The notes under the pieces are model-generated. The model worked only from the letters and a program-made list of their open reading frames with translations, was not told where the DNA came from and ran no database searches. Shown here piece by piece: positions 25,168-39,900 of a stretch of 64,000 bases of DNA. The stretch's first letter is position 1, and every line of letters starts with the position of its first letter. Origin of the DNA: Rotaria socialis. Taxonomy: Eukaryota; Rotifera; Eurotatoria; Philodinida; Philodinidae. The translations under genes and the position numbers were made by a program. The stretch is from assembly GCA_905331475.1 (NCBI GenBank), contig CAJNYU010001944.1, positions 117,847-181,846 on the forward strand, written 5' to 3'.

Positions 25168-26229
25168 ATGTCAATCAGTAAGTGCAAAAGTCATTACTAT
25201 AAGAAATAAAATCCTATTTTAGGTTCGTATCAATCTATGATGAATAATAATCTAACTAATTTATCAACCGGTTTATCAGTATCAAATTCTTCATCAGTTT
25301 CAACTGGTGGTAGTAGTAATCCACCAATGTCATTGGCTGCTGCTAATGTTGTACGTGGTATAATGGAAAAAGTTTTATCAACACCGCCTATGGGTTCTGG
25401 TTTAAATGGAGGAATGTCATCATCGAATGTTGCTGCTGCTCGATTATTTAATGAACTGGACTATTTATCATCACCAGGACTTGATTCTGATTTTGGCGAT
25501 ACATCACCATTACTTTGTGCCGGTTCATCGAATTTAAATAATCAATATTTTCGTTTAGCTATCAATAGTAATAATGATAATAATTATAATAAAGAACAAC
25601 AACATTGTCATCATGGAAATTTTCTTACACGGTACGAATTTATTATTTTTGCTTTTTTTGTTTTGTTTTCAAAATGAATTTTTTATTCTAGAAATTGTTT
25701 ATCACAAAATAATCGTACAATGAATAGTCCATTTTCACATCAACAATTTACTGATTTAACAAATCTAATTGACTATTCATCAGCATCATCAAATTCTATG
25801 ACGACATCTCATGATCATATGAATATGTTTTCGGATACAGATGATGCGAGTGATTTAAATGGAAATAAAAAATTTATTGCTAAACGAGCACAAATAGGTG
25901 AGAAGGATTTTGCATGTTAAAAAGAAAATTTTGGATTTTATTGTTTTTCCTTCTCAGATATGACTAAGCAAGTAACCGATGCTCGTGCCTTATATTTTAT
26001 GTTAGGCATTAAAATGAAATGTAAGTTTTGTTTTGAAAATGGCGAGTCATTTGAAGTCTATCGATCTCATATGTTACGTAATGGTGCCGGAACAATACTT
26101 TGTCCAATACTACGTGCTTATGTTTGTCCAAAATGTGGTGCTACTGGTGATTTAGCACATACATTACGGTATTGTCCATTACATCAATCACCGGGCAATA
26201 CACAATTACTTAGTAGTGTTTTTGATTAA
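25168..26229 (+). CDS. nanos: Nanos-type translational repressor
   Basis: Four exons (25168-25177, 25223-25631, 25692-25897, 25958-26229) give 298 residues. The first coding exon is only 10 nt (ATGTCAATCA) and joins GTTCGTATC to read MSISSYQSMM. Residues 1-200 are low-complexity Ser/Asn/Gln-rich sequence, as usual in this family. The C-terminal nanos zinc-finger domain is complete, with two CCHC fingers: [19 protein letters not shown]...LCP, then [20 protein letters not shown]. Nanos binds RNA together with Pumilio and recruits CCR4-NOT to silence mRNAs; it maintains germ cells across animals. The last exon holds almost the whole domain. The tail after the domain is short and ends LLSSVFD. 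Confidence 0.95.
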
Positions 26230-28632
26230 ATGTTTAGTGTGTTTGAATGATTCTATAGGAACTCTAGTGTTTATTTTTTCGGTGTGCCATTCAAATATTT
26301 TCTTCGATACTCTATTTGTTATATACGTACTTTAATGTAGATCTGATATATATATATATATATATTAGTTTTGCCACTGCTAATGTGTTAGTGTCTTTCC
26401 GCATATCTCAAATTAATAATAATTTACTTCTATATTAATACTTCTTTCTCTTGTCACTTGATATTATTAATGTTGATTGATATAAAGTCCACAAAAAAAA
26501 TTGCATAGTGGCTAGTTTTTCTCTCCTCTTCTTTTTTTTTGTTCCGTTGTACATGTGTATGTTTTATGTTTGAGAGACAGCTATGTGTCTATGTACAAGT
26601 CTATAAGTGTGTGGTTTCTCTTTTTTTTGTTTGTTCTTGTGTTATTGTCTCGATTTGAGACAAAAATTGTTGCAGTACGTTTTTTGTTTTATTTCATGAA
26701 AAAAAGAGTCAGATGAAAAGAAGAAACAGAACATGATTGATAATAAAATAAATGAAGAATGATTACATGAATATGTTAAGATTCTATTCGTTCGAAATTT
26801 ATCTCATGAGGGAATAGTATGCAGTGATTCAGGGAATTCAATTCCATGTTTTTGTGTATTAATAAAAGATTGATAGATTCGAAAATTCTTCTGATGATGC
26901 GATCAACCCATAGTTTCAGCTCGTAGAGATATTGTAGTCTCAGTAGAATGTCGAATTTTGATTCGGAAATCGATTAACACTGAAACTATGTTTCCAAACA
27001 TCAAACAATTTAAATAGTTGATGTAGAGAGTTCATTTTTTTTCTGCCACTTAGCCTACGTATGTGTTGGGGAAATCTTCAAGTTAAAATTCGAAAATATA
27101 ATTCTGCAGATAATCATTTTTTTCTAGTCTACAAAATTTGCTACTATAGAAAAAAAATAAGAGTGTTCTGTCATGAAATGAATCTATTAATTCGAATTCT
27201 GTTAATATTGTATATTTTTGTAAAAATAATCAACGATTATTCTAATGAAGTCCAGTATTTAATGTTCTCACAATGACTGTATACATGATTAACTGTACTT
27301 TTCATCAGAAAAAAAAACAAATATACTGCACCTATATATCTATCTATCTACTCCTATCTATTAGGTGAATTCCAGCCATGGATGAAGAACGCAATTAAAT
27401 TATCATTGTTTGAATTTAAGTAATATAAAACTTATATTGATGACTTATTGTTCTACCGGATATTTCTTCTGTGATGAGTTCCGAGTTTTAGTCAAATAGA
27501 AACGATCGATGACATAACCGGACATTCAATATTCAGTTTAACATTTTGAATAAATGATTTTTCTGCAAGCTATATTATACATCATGAAAACACTCGGAAT
27601 CATCTTCAGTTTCATTTGATTTGGAATCTAAAAAACCAGATCGTGACTATCTTATCTTTCAATCTAAATAGATTCTTGATATTATTTACAGATTAAGAAA
27701 ACAGAAAACTCGAAATATTTCTTAACATTTTTCACGTATACGAATTATTATAACATTCTTGAAATATTACAATTTGTTTCCGGATTCAGTTCAGAATGAA
27801 AAATCTTTTAATAATGTAAACATCGCTTTAGTGTATATCTATTGTTCACCGACGCTCCTACACTTCAACCTATATTTGTTCGAAACATTAGTAGTGCTAT
27901 TCACTCTTGATTTTTACTTTTATATCCATTATGATTTTGATTGAATAATCAATCGAGATCGAATTAAAATCAATGTGTTTAGTGAAAAAACAATTAAAAT
28001 AACATAATCTATTTGAATTGCCAATTAGAGATAAACTAGCAGTAAATAAAAAAATATCATTATTTCTAATCAGATCTAAAAGTGATCTATTTTAATTTCA
28101 TATCTATCTACAAAATTCCTGTCCAATACATGATTCTTTTCATCTCAGTGAACATATTTCCAATTCAATTGTTATCATGTCAAATATAAATTCGATTGCT
28201 ACATCATCAAATAACGACATACATCATTCTATCAAGTCGATTACCACCCATGAAATTGTGGCACACACACACCATGCATCTTTCATATTAATTAGCTTTC
28301 ACTGTTACAGACTAAACTTTGTCGGACATAGATGAATGATAGTGTAAATCAATAGAGAAAAAATTTTCTTTTGTAACTTAAACATAAAATAATACATTCA
28401 AAAAACATCTTTATGTTATTCCCATAAGAATATTTGTTTTCTATTTGTTAGCGAAATGACGTCAATATTTTTATTGTCTATTACAAAAATAAAAAAGCAC
28501 ACACATACACTCGAACATGATTAAGGTAAATTGTCAATACGAATATAAGAAATGCACAACAGCAACAGCAACAGCAACAAAAGAAAACACATTGTGAATA
28601 CAATGGAATGAGCAAGAAAAATATTTTACAAA
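26230..28632. other. Convergent 3' region between nanos and Frizzled
   Basis: Holds the nanos 3' untranslated region (candidate AATAAA at 26742) and, from about 28140, the minus-strand 3' region of the Frizzled gene, including a CAGCAA repeat near 28560. No gene seen between them. Confidence 0.5.
26346..26366. repeat. (TA)n microsatellite
   Basis: About ten TA units in the nanos 3' region. Confidence 0.9.
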
Positions 28633-31373
28633 TTATACATGTACTAAAGGTAATTGTTTCGATGATGGAAGTGAATATTTACTTCCATTGATTTTTGTAT
28701 GCTTATATGAATAATTTATTCCATAAGCATCTTGTCCATTATGTTCACCATAATGATACTGATGATGTTCATCGGTAGCATTACAACATAGACATCGACA
28801 AAAAAATCTCTTCCATGTTAAGATAGTTTTACTATTTAAATTAATCCATAAACCTGTTGTTATGCCAACAATTAATAAGAAGAAATATTTTGCCATATAA
28901 ATTGTAAAGTTTGGTTGAATAATCGATGATGAATGCGATAGATTAAGACAATCATTACAAAGTGAATTTTCTTCCCATGCTGCGCGATAACGAAGTTCAT
29001 AAAAATAAATACCAATAACCTGCATACAAGAAATAGAAAACAAATCGTCTAATGTTATTTTTTCTTTTGCATACTTACAAAAGTTGCTGGTACAGTATAA
29101 AGAATTGAATAAAGTCCGATTCGAACCATTAATTTTTCTAATTTACTTGTCTTTGTTCGATCTTGAATTTTCATAACATTTCTTATACGCATTAAACTTA
29201 TTAAACCACCTAAGAGAAATATTGTTCCGATTGTTAAACATGTTATTAATGGTATAATAACGAAACGACGTAACATTGATGAGTCTGTATGTCCAACATA
29301 GCATATTCCACTTATTGAATCACCATCGATTCCTTTTAACATCAATATAGTTATTGTTTGTATACATGGTACAAGCCAAGCAACAAGATGATAATGAAGT
29401 GAATAATGAGCAATAGCTTCGGATGACCATTTAAAGCCGGCAGCAAGAAACCATGTTAAGGTCAATATAACCCACCAAATCGATGAAGCCATACCAAAGA
29501 AATATATTAAAACAAAAACAAAGGTACAGTTTGAAGGTCCTGATACATGAACAAGTTGAACATAAGCTTGTTGATCGTCCTAGAATCAAAGAAAAAAATA
29601 TGAATGTTGTTTTAAACTAGTTAAATTGTCGAAATTTTTAAATTAAAACTTCTTGTAGAAACAAGCGTTAAAGAGAATAATTGATTTTAGATCTTCTAAC
29701 TCTTCTTATCTTAAAATACAATGATGATAATAATATCTCACGTTATATCACATAGATGCTATAAATCGTACTTATGAAAATATATTTGTTGTGTTAGCTT
29801 TCAAAGTGAAATTTAGAAATCAATTTTACCGACGTTCTCAACAAAGATTTTTTCTCACATTATTGAATGTTTTTCAAGGTTATATATTTTTTTACCGGAT
29901 TTTCTAATCGACACGCAACATTCTTATGTCCCAATACTAATCGTAATAGATAACCACATGAAATAAAAAAATAACACAATGCCAAAAATATAATTGGTCG
30001 CTGTGGATATTTAAATCTTGTAATATCGATGAAAAATGTCAATATAACAAAAGCACATGATATTGCACATAATAAACTTAAAAAAGCTAACCATTGATTC
30101 ATCATTGACTTTGATTGTTCATCAGAAAAGTATGGCGAATAGCATGGCAGACTACATTCTTTCTTTGATTCATCGTCATGAAGGCGACGATAACCTAATG
30201 ATGTATTACAGTGGCAACATGCTAACGATGGTGTTGCTACTGCTACTGATGCAGATGATGGTAGTGGTGATGGACGAGAATTAATCAATAATTTTGATGA
30301 AGGCTTCGATTGTACTTCATGTTTTTTTGGATCCATACAAATAGAATTTTCACTACTTGATGGATATTGTTCACATTTTAATGCATCGGGCCATAGAAAA
30401 CCATATCGTATATAATATGGTTCACATGGTACACGAACACGTTCACAAACCTAATGAATATTGAATTGCGAAAAATAAAAAAGATTTGTAAATAAAATTG
30501 ATATCTTACTTCGCGACATGGTTGTATTGTTTCGAAATAATTTGTTAGACATAATGGCATATAGATTGAACAAAGTAAAAAGCGCAGTTCCGATGAACAT
30601 CCCACAGCAATTAAAGCTGTAAATTGATTGATCTAAATTAACAAGGTTTATTTTTGTCTTTTCATTTTGTCTGATCAGAGAAGTTCGGTTATTTGACACG
30701 TTCAGTCATTTTGCACTCATTCATTATACTTTATGAACTAATATTTGAACTATTTCTCAACGGAAGCCTTTCAACAGTCGTCAAAATTCTTTCGGCCCCT
30801 TCGTTTATTGTTGTTTATTGACACAATAATTTGCCATTGTAATGATATCATAATATACATTTTTTTGTTTATTTGTCAGATCATTTATAAGGTCAGACAA
30901 ACGTCAAGCTAAGACTTCGCCGCTGGGTCACAATAGAATACCAGATATTCATTTATGTTTTACACCTATCTATAGAAATCGATTAACACATTGTAGGAGG
31001 GCAAAAGTGCAATGATTTCTTATCACTACATATGACATCAATAATTATCGATGTATATATATATAATGACATAGTTCAGCCTTGAAATTTAATCGAGATA
31101 ATTATATAAAAACTAAATGGACATCTGTCATCGCACGAATAAAAACAATAGAAATATTGTTGCTTTTTTTCTTTCTTTGTTTCTTACCACAAGTGCAACA
31201 TCTTTTTGATCTTGATGATTAAATTTATTCGGTAAATCTGTTTCATTATAGCCAATATTTTTACATTCATGATAAGTTATTGCTTGACACTGTTGTCCAC
31301 CAGCTTTAATTGAAATAATTTTTATTATTAAAACAAGAACAAGAAGAACTAGTTGTTCAAGTTTTTGATGCAT
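28633..31373 (-). CDS. FZD: Frizzled family Wnt receptor
   Basis: Five exons (31373-31188, 30632-30510, 30450-29896, 29579-29079, 29019-28633) give 583 residues. A signal peptide (LVLLVLVLIIKIISIKAG) leads into a cysteine-rich Wnt-binding domain with all ten cysteines: two in exon 1 (QQCQAITYHEC), four in exon 2 and four in exon 3 (VCERVRVPCEP through SIC). A roughly 85-residue Ser/Pro/Cys linker precedes seven membrane segments. The cytoplasmic motif SKTILTWKRFF is the KTxxxW sequence that binds Dishevelled. The C terminus, KQLPLVHV, resembles a PDZ ligand. It acts at the plasma membrane in Wnt signalling. I cannot assign a subfamily with confidence; the tail loosely recalls the 5/8 type. 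The first intron (30633-31187) is 555 nt. Confidence 0.95.
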
Positions 31374-34300
31374 GATATCGTTATATATTATAAAATGTGT
31401 TTGTATGTATGTATCGATATATAAATGAAGGTAAAGAGAACGGCAGAGAAAGAGAGAGAGAAACAGAGAAAAATAATCTAGAAGAGTAGAAACAAAAAAA
31501 AGAAAGAAAAAAGAAAAAATTCTCTTTTCTGCAACAGCTGAATGTATGAACTGTCACTGTTCAATTTGACACAGCGGAAAAGAAAATAGGCATGTCACCA
31601 ATTAGATGACGCGATACCTTAGACATACTAAAATTATAGAAATGAACATGGGAAACAAAACAAAAAGTATTCGTGACATAAATATACAGCCAAATCGGAT
31701 TTCCATACTGCTATGCACATACAAATAAAATATGATGTGTGCTCTGAAGATAGTTAATTAAATGAACATCAATTTTTATTATTGTGCATATTCGACTGAA
31801 ACAAATAAAAAGAAGAACAAGGCTAATTCTTCTTTAGAACTATTATATATTTGCTGTGGTCAAAATTAAAATTCAGTCAAATTTTTATTTTGACCACAAC
31901 TTATTTATATGCATATAGAAATTCTTCTTCATCATCTATTTTACTTACATATACTTGAGTAATTATCTTCTCATCGTGCTAAGATCAATAAAGACGATGG
32001 ATCCACATGCATGAACGCATGCATCCACTACTTAAAATGGCATCTTCGCTACAATAAACGGGAGAAAAAATGGAGCGAACATTCAAAGAAAACCAGAAAT
32101 ATTGTGAAGAAAAAGAGCTTACTATCAACAAATAATAATGAGAACAGAAACAACTCCGATGGGGATCAATAATGTGACAAGGATATTCACTCTATTTCGT
32201 CATAAACTATCGTAAAATTTTTCTATTCTGTTCGTTAGAGAAAAAAAATTCCGAGTGCGAATACTAATTAGGAACTCGGTTGGTGTCTGTCTGACATATT
32301 ATTCCTTTGTTGCTCTTAAACAAAATGTTCAAATAAACAAAGCATCTCAACATGTTGCAAGATAGAAAAAAAAAGAACAAGACTAACTCGAACTCACTAG
32401 TCAGATTTAGATATTCATCGGTTAAAGACAGCAATAGCCAACTGAGAGCATAAGAAAGATCGAGGTTACATAATCATACACGAGAAGCGTGATGATGGCG
32501 TGCGTATACACTTCTTATATATAAAGAAAGAGAGAGATAGACAGAAAAAGAGATGAGAGAGGAGGTCAGGAGACGCTCGATCGTACAAAAAAAGAAGAGG
32601 AAAATGAGCAGTAACATTCATGCACGCGCCAAGCCCGTGAGAGTAGAAACGCAATCATCAACAATAAAAAAAAGAAGAGAAAATTGATTTCTTTAAAAAG
32701 TTGAATGCAACATATAGAAAAAGAAAGTAATTAGAAGACCTATTCATTCATGTCTGAAATCATATCTTAGATGTAATGATGTGAAAAACGTTTTATTGAT
32801 AATAAAATAAAGCATCGACCTTTTAACATAAATATATATATTCTCGATTACATTGGATATTCATTATTTTTTTGTTTTGATGTCAAGATTTGTCTAACAT
32901 TATTCATTCTATTATAGTATTTAACCTGTTCAATGAAGTAAACGAGCTGAATGAAATGAAAACATCGTGCAATTGACATATCAAACTCTGTTCGAACATC
33001 ACATTACAATGTCAATCTATCTATCTATCTAGCTAGCTCGATGGTTTTTGTTCTATTTGTTAATGATCAAATTGTACTTCGTGCGTGTACGTGTCAAACC
33101 AACTAATTTCAACGATGTATGAATTGAACTCATCATTTTCCATAGAAACTAGGTATGAAGGAGAAAAGAATAGGGTTTGATAACAGTCAAGTATTTCTTA
33201 CTTGTATTGTAGTTAACTATATGTGTATATAAACGATACCTCTAGATTGTCATTTAATAGATGGAAGAGGAAAAAAAAAGAGAACAAGAAAAATAACGAA
33301 TGGATAGATGATCTTTATTATTCAATGTTCGATTAACACAACTCGACAGTTTGTCTTTTGCTTCATAGAATTTGAACTTATTTTTGTTCGATGAAGTATA
33401 TCAACAAAAATAAGGTGATGATTAGAATGATTAAAATTTAAAAAAGAACGACCTAGACGTATGAGAGAAAGGAAAATCGATAGTGAGATGATGGCTAGAC
33501 CCTTAAGTAGTATTGAGTAAGAGAGAATAGAATAGAATAGTGTTGACGATGCCCACTCAAATGACCCCGAGAGCTACTCATCTTAATGGACGACCACCTA
33601 CCATTCATCAACACATACGTCTAGTGTTTCCTGCTCTTTCGTGCAGCACGAGAGAAGAATGAAACTACTTAAAGTTTAAAGAGCGAAAAAAAAATCTTGC
33701 ATGTTCTGTCTTTCACCTGTATGCATAGATTGACTAGAAGCGAAAATGAAAGAAACAAATGAGAACAGGATTATAGAATAGATTGAAGTGATCTAACTCT
33801 TTCTATTTTTTTCTTTATGCGTGTGTTGATCTTAAGGGACTGACTTATTGTTTGTAAAGAATAGGAGAGAGTACACGAATGAATTCTGTCATGAAGTTAG
33901 TTTTTCATCTAACAAGTAACAAATAACAATCAACAAAAGGAAAATTTTCTAATCCTTTGTTTTATGTACTGAAATACTTGAACAATCATGTCTTCTGTCA
34001 CATATAAAATAGTGTCAACTTATAAAGCTATAAAAAAAATGAAAATGAGAAGAGCCACTTCATATCCAAGTGGAAGAATTAGCTTTTAGACATAATCAAA
34101 ATCCTGATTTATAATTGTTCTTTAGCTTAACTAAATCCAAAACCAAGAAAAGAATCAATTAGGATATACGTAGAAGTCAACTGCTGTTTTTCTTCTTCAT
34201 TGTATAATAAATAAACTTAACTAATGATTGTTATTTTGTTTCGCAACCAACTAATAGATCAATTAGTTAACCTTGAAATAACACGTGAAATCTTCGAACG

Positions 34301-35568
34301 GCAGCTGTTATACTTCTTTTTATGTTTTTTCTATTATGTCTTTTGTTAGCTGTTTTACTATTGCTAACAAGGACATGGATAATCATATTACAGTAAGTTT
34401 AATGCCTATAGATTATCATCAATAGTTCTGTTTCTACAATAAAAATATAGAAAAAAAGAAAAATATATGAAACACATAAACGACTGTTCATGGTCGATTA
34501 TGCCATCGGCATTAGAGACATGTCTACTCTTTCTTTCTTTCTTTCTTTCTGTCTTTTTTTAATAATGTCGATGGATACATGAAAACGCCTTGCAGGCATA
34601 TCACTTAAAATAAACGGCGAATTTCCTGCATGAATTTTATGTAATTTTGTCTGACGAGATAACTTAGTCTTACATATTATTATTCGCTCTTGCATAACCA
34701 TTATACTTTTATCTGGAGAAGTGTCCTTTTTTTTCAATATAATGAAACAATTAAGGCGAATAATTGTTTAACTTGCTCTTAAAGTTTATTATTGTCTTCG
34801 GATATTCCAGAATTTTTATGTCTATAGATGCACTTCTATGATTGAGTTATGAAAATAATCGATTTCGTTCAAGTGATGGATTAGGTTCTTTTTACTTTAT
34901 GTGTGAAGTATTGACATTAGAGATTGTTTCATCAAAGTGAGATGATAAACTAAAATAGCTTATTATCAATATTGAAGTTTTCAGTGAAAATCTAACAAGC
35001 GTTTTTAGAGATTAAAATTTATAGATATACCATCTATTGATTATAAAAGTTTATTTCTTGTTAAATTGAAAAATTGTTTAATTTATTCGAGGCTATATAA
35101 AGAAACCATTGGACTGATAATACAATTAAATTTAACAATATATAATCAGACTTTGAACATTATCGAATAATATTGGCCCTTTGTTTTCGAAAGTGTTGTA
35201 TCGGTGAACATTGACAAACAAAAAAAGAATCTTAAATCGTGCTTGTTTTTATTTGTAAGATACCAGTAGGGCAGTTTTTTTTGTTGATTACGAAAGTATG
35301 TCTTTCGTAAAAATAACAATATTTGTCTTCGATTTCTTTAAATTAAATTCAACCATTCTTTTTAGTTAATAGAAAAAGTCAATAATTTTACTTTTAACTT
35401 ATCTTTCTACTAAATCAAACGATTCTTTTTGTTTTTCAAAAAAAAAGAAAAACATCGTCTTTAAAATTTATCTCTCTATTCATCAAAATAAATCTATAGA
35501 TGAATCATCAGATATGTTTATTTAACAAAATGACAATGATCGGATATAATTTTTAACATATACATCTA
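31374..35568. other. 4.2-kb gap between two minus-strand genes
   Basis: Holds the Frizzled promoter and leader (purine-rich GAGAGA runs near 31440-31475) and the CENP-S 3' region. It also has CTAT repeats near 33017-33030 and AGAATAG repeats near 33525. No coding exon is supported. Confidence 0.5.
34529..34550. repeat. (CTTT)n microsatellite
   Basis: About five and a half copies of CTTT, upstream of the Frizzled gene. Confidence 0.85.
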
Positions 35569-36582
35569 TCAGTTTATATCATCCATATCTGATGATGATT
35601 CAACGACAGTTATATCAACATTATGATCATCATAGCGCGATGATATATTACTCCGACTATTACTTGATCGACTTGTTGGTTTCGATGGTTTTAATGAACG
35701 TTGAACATCATCAATTTTATCAAGTAGACCTGGATTACGGCGACAAAGAAGACGTACATCGTCTGCGTTGATAGTTGTTCGTTTACCATGTCTAAAAAGA
35801 CGGACATTTCAATTAAAACAAATAGTGGACAGAAAAGAATTGGTCTTACTTTGAAAATACATCAAGATCTTGACAAAATGTTTCTATTTGTTGAAATGTT
35901 ACGTCACCAACTGCAGCTACAACTTGTTTGTCTACAGTAATATTTGATTGTATTTGCAGTTGATCACAAATTTTACCGCATGCTGCATGAAGTGCTGCTT
36001 TTAATCGCTAAAGACAAAGAAAAACAGAATGGTCATGCTATTTTGATTGTTGAAATAGATAAGATTTTCATCAATAAATCTATTTCAAAACAACTATCCA
36101 TTATCTTACGAAGGGAATCAGTTTAAAATACAAGATCTGTCGGCTAAGTATTTTTCTAACCTTGACAACGCCTTAGATGAAGTTTTTATCTCACTGTACC
36201 ATAACCTTACCCTAGTCAAGAGACCAACAGTGATCAATAACAAAAGAAAGTATCACTTGAAGGACACGTAATATAAGCCTTTTCCATACTTTGTATGTTA
36301 TTTTGATGAGTTTTTCTATTGGACTTTGTAGAAAATAAAATAAAATATAGATCCAAAGAACGTATTGATAGGATTAAATGACACCTTTGAATTAGACAGT
36401 AAAATATTTCTTTTGAATTTCCACATGGTGAAACACACACGGATTCATATTCAATTCATGAAAATTTTTCTTTATCTTTGAACTTTTCCTTTTCTCAATC
36501 AGATAAAATTTCTACGAAACATTTATGGTACACGCACCAAAATAGGATTTTGTATAAGTCGTTCATCGTCTAAATCAGCCAT
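35569..36582 (-). CDS. CENPS: Centromere protein S (MHF1), histone-fold protein
   Basis: Three exons (36582-36538, 36007-35850, 35791-35569) join to 141 residues, against 138 in human. After a short acidic start (MADLDDERLIQNPIL) the histone fold runs through RLKAALHAACGKICDQL, VDKQVVAAVGDVTFQQIETF and KRTTINADDVRLLCRRN, which follow the CENP-S family closely. The Ser/Asp-rich tail is longer and unlike the Lys-rich vertebrate one. CENP-S pairs with CENP-X. The complex works at kinetochores and, with FANCM, in replication-fork repair. The first intron (36008-36537) is 530 nt with a GTGCGT donor, so the exon 1 joint is slightly less certain than the rest. Confidence 0.9.
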
Positions 36583-36977
36583 AATCTAAAAATGTCATAA
36601 ACTTACCTATAGAATGATCCAAAATAAAATCACTTTCATTTCTCTCTCTCTCTGCCGGTCCAGGATTTGTTTGTTTTTAATAAATAATAATAGAATAAAG
36701 AATCGCAAAAGAAAACCAACAACATCAGACAACAACAACAACAACAACAACAAAATGACTCAACAAACAGGCCTTTTTGACGATAATAACTACGTAATAA
36801 AAGTGACGTATAATCCGACAAAAAACTGTATACACTTTTAAAAAGCTCATAGAAAATCGCACATATTATCAATGGATTTTTGAAAAAAAAGCCGTATGTT
36901 CGGAAAAGACAAGAGAGATAAATGATATAAAATATATACACACAGTGAAAATAAGAGATACATTTTTCATAATATGT
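36583..36977. other. Gap between GIGYF 3' end and CENPS start
   Basis: Short AT-rich region with a (CAA)n tract. It probably combines the CENP-S promoter with the GIGYF 3' end. Confidence 0.5.
36727..36752. repeat. (CAA)n microsatellite
   Basis: About eight CAA units in noncoding DNA between CENPS and GIGYF. Confidence 0.85.
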
Positions 36978-39900
36978 TTATGTTGGTACTTTATCAACAT
37001 CCTCTCGTTGTTTACCATCTATTTTTTGTCCTTTCAGTTTTTTTGCTTTTTTCTTTTGTCCATTACTTGATGCTAATTGAAAACCTTCATCATCACCACC
37101 ACTACCACTATTATCATTACATGATGTTGGTGCCATAACTAATTCAATTAAACGTTCATTATCCAAGTCAGGCTGAATTTCAAAAATAAAAAAGCAAATT
37201 ATATTACTATTAAAAATATTTATCAACCTCAGCGTTAGCTAATTGTTTTCGTTTTAAAAGAAAATCATTGGTAAATTCTTTAGCTTTACTAACTGTTCCT
37301 ATATAAGGTTGTATATATTCGATAATTTCACCAGCATTATCAATATCTTTTAATAACTGAACAAGCGTTGGTACTTGAACAATGAAAAGCAAAAAGTGTT
37401 TTAGAAAATTAGAAATAAAAAAGAATGTTTCTCTTTTATCTACCATCAACGTCTTTGAAATTATCTTTAAATTGAGCTTGAGTCCATCGTGATAGAGCAT
37501 CTTGTGTGCGTGTTGTATTAAATATATTTTTTGTTTCGCTTTCATTTTTTCTTGTGTCATCATTCGTTGAAATTATTTTTTCAGATGTTATTGTTGGTAA
37601 AGACGGCGTAGGTTTTATTTCGGTCCATGGGGCTCTATTTGTAATTTAAATAAAATAAAGTCAAAATCATATACATAATAGCTCATAAATAACTAGATAA
37701 TAGATGCACACGCAATATATTCGTAGCAGTTTAATCAACTGGTTTGTTCTTTTTTATTGTTGTCCACAATAGAAAACTTCAGAAAATTTTTTGTTATAGA
37801 GAAGCTCTGAATCGATACAAGTTTTTAACTCACACTATCAACGGAAAGTATTTCTTCGGTAATATTAACTATTCTTCAGACTGTAGATCTCATTAATTTT
37901 AGAATGCACATCAAATCAAATATGTAGACTAACCTAATTAAGATCGGTTGAATTCAAGACAAAGCTATAATTCATAATAGCTCGTTTCACAATAAGTTCA
38001 ATATTTCAAGAATAGAATGAGCTTACGATTTATTCAATTTATCATTGTGTAATATATGCGAAAATTTAATTGCATGCTTCAATCAAATTCAATTCATAAC
38101 CTGAATAGTCAGATTAAAAGACTAGCTACTGATAAATTTGTCGATTCTTAAGCTTCTTTTCTTCTCGACTTAGAAGACTCTTAGTGGTAAGGGTTACCGA
38201 TGAGCATCACTACTCTTTCAATTAATCGACTCATATTCTTATTTCTAAGGCAAGTGAGAGACGAAGAATTGTGAATTTACGATCTTTATCAATTATATTA
38301 CTCATCTAGACCTTTAAAAATGATCGACTGAGATACTCCTATTCACTAGCGCTTGTTCTATACAGTATTTATGCAACAGTTTTCTTATGAAAAAAAGCAA
38401 CTTTGATGTATCCTCTATTTGCGAGAAAAAAATCAACTAGAAAATACTGAATTATATTTTATATTGTAAAAATCTAGTTAATCTAACATGATTATCAAAA
38501 GAACACAAATAAAGCTGAATTTCTCTGAATTTCTTCAAGAGCAAAATATTCAATTTACAATCAGAAAAATAAATAAATTACTTCAAAGAGCTAAGCAAAA
38601 GAGCGTGATAATTTATTTAGTAAAATACTAAGTTGTTGAAAACAATATGCCAATCAATCTTTATTTGAAATAGTATTTAAAAACGCGATGCTAAGAGTTT
38701 GATTAACTCTTCGAATATTTTATTCACACAAATTAATCAAAGAAAGAGTTTATGTAGTTTTTACTTAATATCTGGTCTATTGGATTATGTCATGGTATTG
38801 CAGTGAAAGAAATATCTGTTAAATGAATACACTTGATAATCTACAGTATAGTCGATACATACGATGATTTATTGTTATTTGTCATTATAGGTTTATTTGA
38901 TGATGAAGAATTTTGATTAGCCCAGAATAATCCTGATGGCGACTGTTGAGATGAAATAGGTTGTTGTTGTTGTTGTTGAACATTGCTTGGCCATGTGGGA
39001 GCAGATGTTAGTGAATGGCCAGATGTGATATGATGTGATTGTTGTAATTGTATGGCATCGTTCTAGAATCAATCACAAAATAGATACGTAATCGAATTTT
39101 GATACACATTTTTTTCCTCACCTGTGTTTCTTGTTGTGATCGTTGAGTATCTTGTAGTAATGTATTAGAAACCTTGTTAGGTGTATTCCATGATGTTGAT
39201 TGTTGGCTAGTAGCTGATCGAGATTTAGGCTATAGAAAAACACAAGAAAATAGAAATAGATTCAAATTTGAAATTATTTTCATTTTGTTGCTCTTTCTAA
39301 TACACAGAGACGATTAAACATCGATTAATAGGTTAGGTAAAAGAAAAAGCATGAATTAATCACAATACAACATACATGAATATTTAAAAGAGAAAGTACC
39401 GCATTCGTTGCCTGTTGATTATAAGCTGCTATAGATGATGATGATTCAGTAAACGTATTCTCATTGGTATCATAATCCGACATTATATGACTTGATGTCG
39501 ATGGAACATTACTATTACCACTATTGGTAACGGCAAATAATGTTTGAGCCCATGAACTCGTTTTATTGGCTGATGATGATGACGATGGAGCGAAATTTGG
39601 TATAGGTAAAGTCTGAGATTTAGCCTAGTTAAATAGAAACTAATTAGGTAAAAGTTATAAATAAATTTCGAATCAAATAAACTATTTGAAAAATGAATTC
39701 ATTTTTTTCTAAAAGCTTAGTTTGATTCTACTATTTATTTATATCTTTCAGGAATGAGATTTGAAGTAATTCAAGTCGCATCTAGTAAGCAAAATATGAT
39801 GCGCACATACGTAAATATTAAAAGTAATCTCGAAGTTTAAAAATATTTTTTTGTTTCCTACTATTTCGAATCATGAAATTCGAAACGTTTCAGTTGAGAT

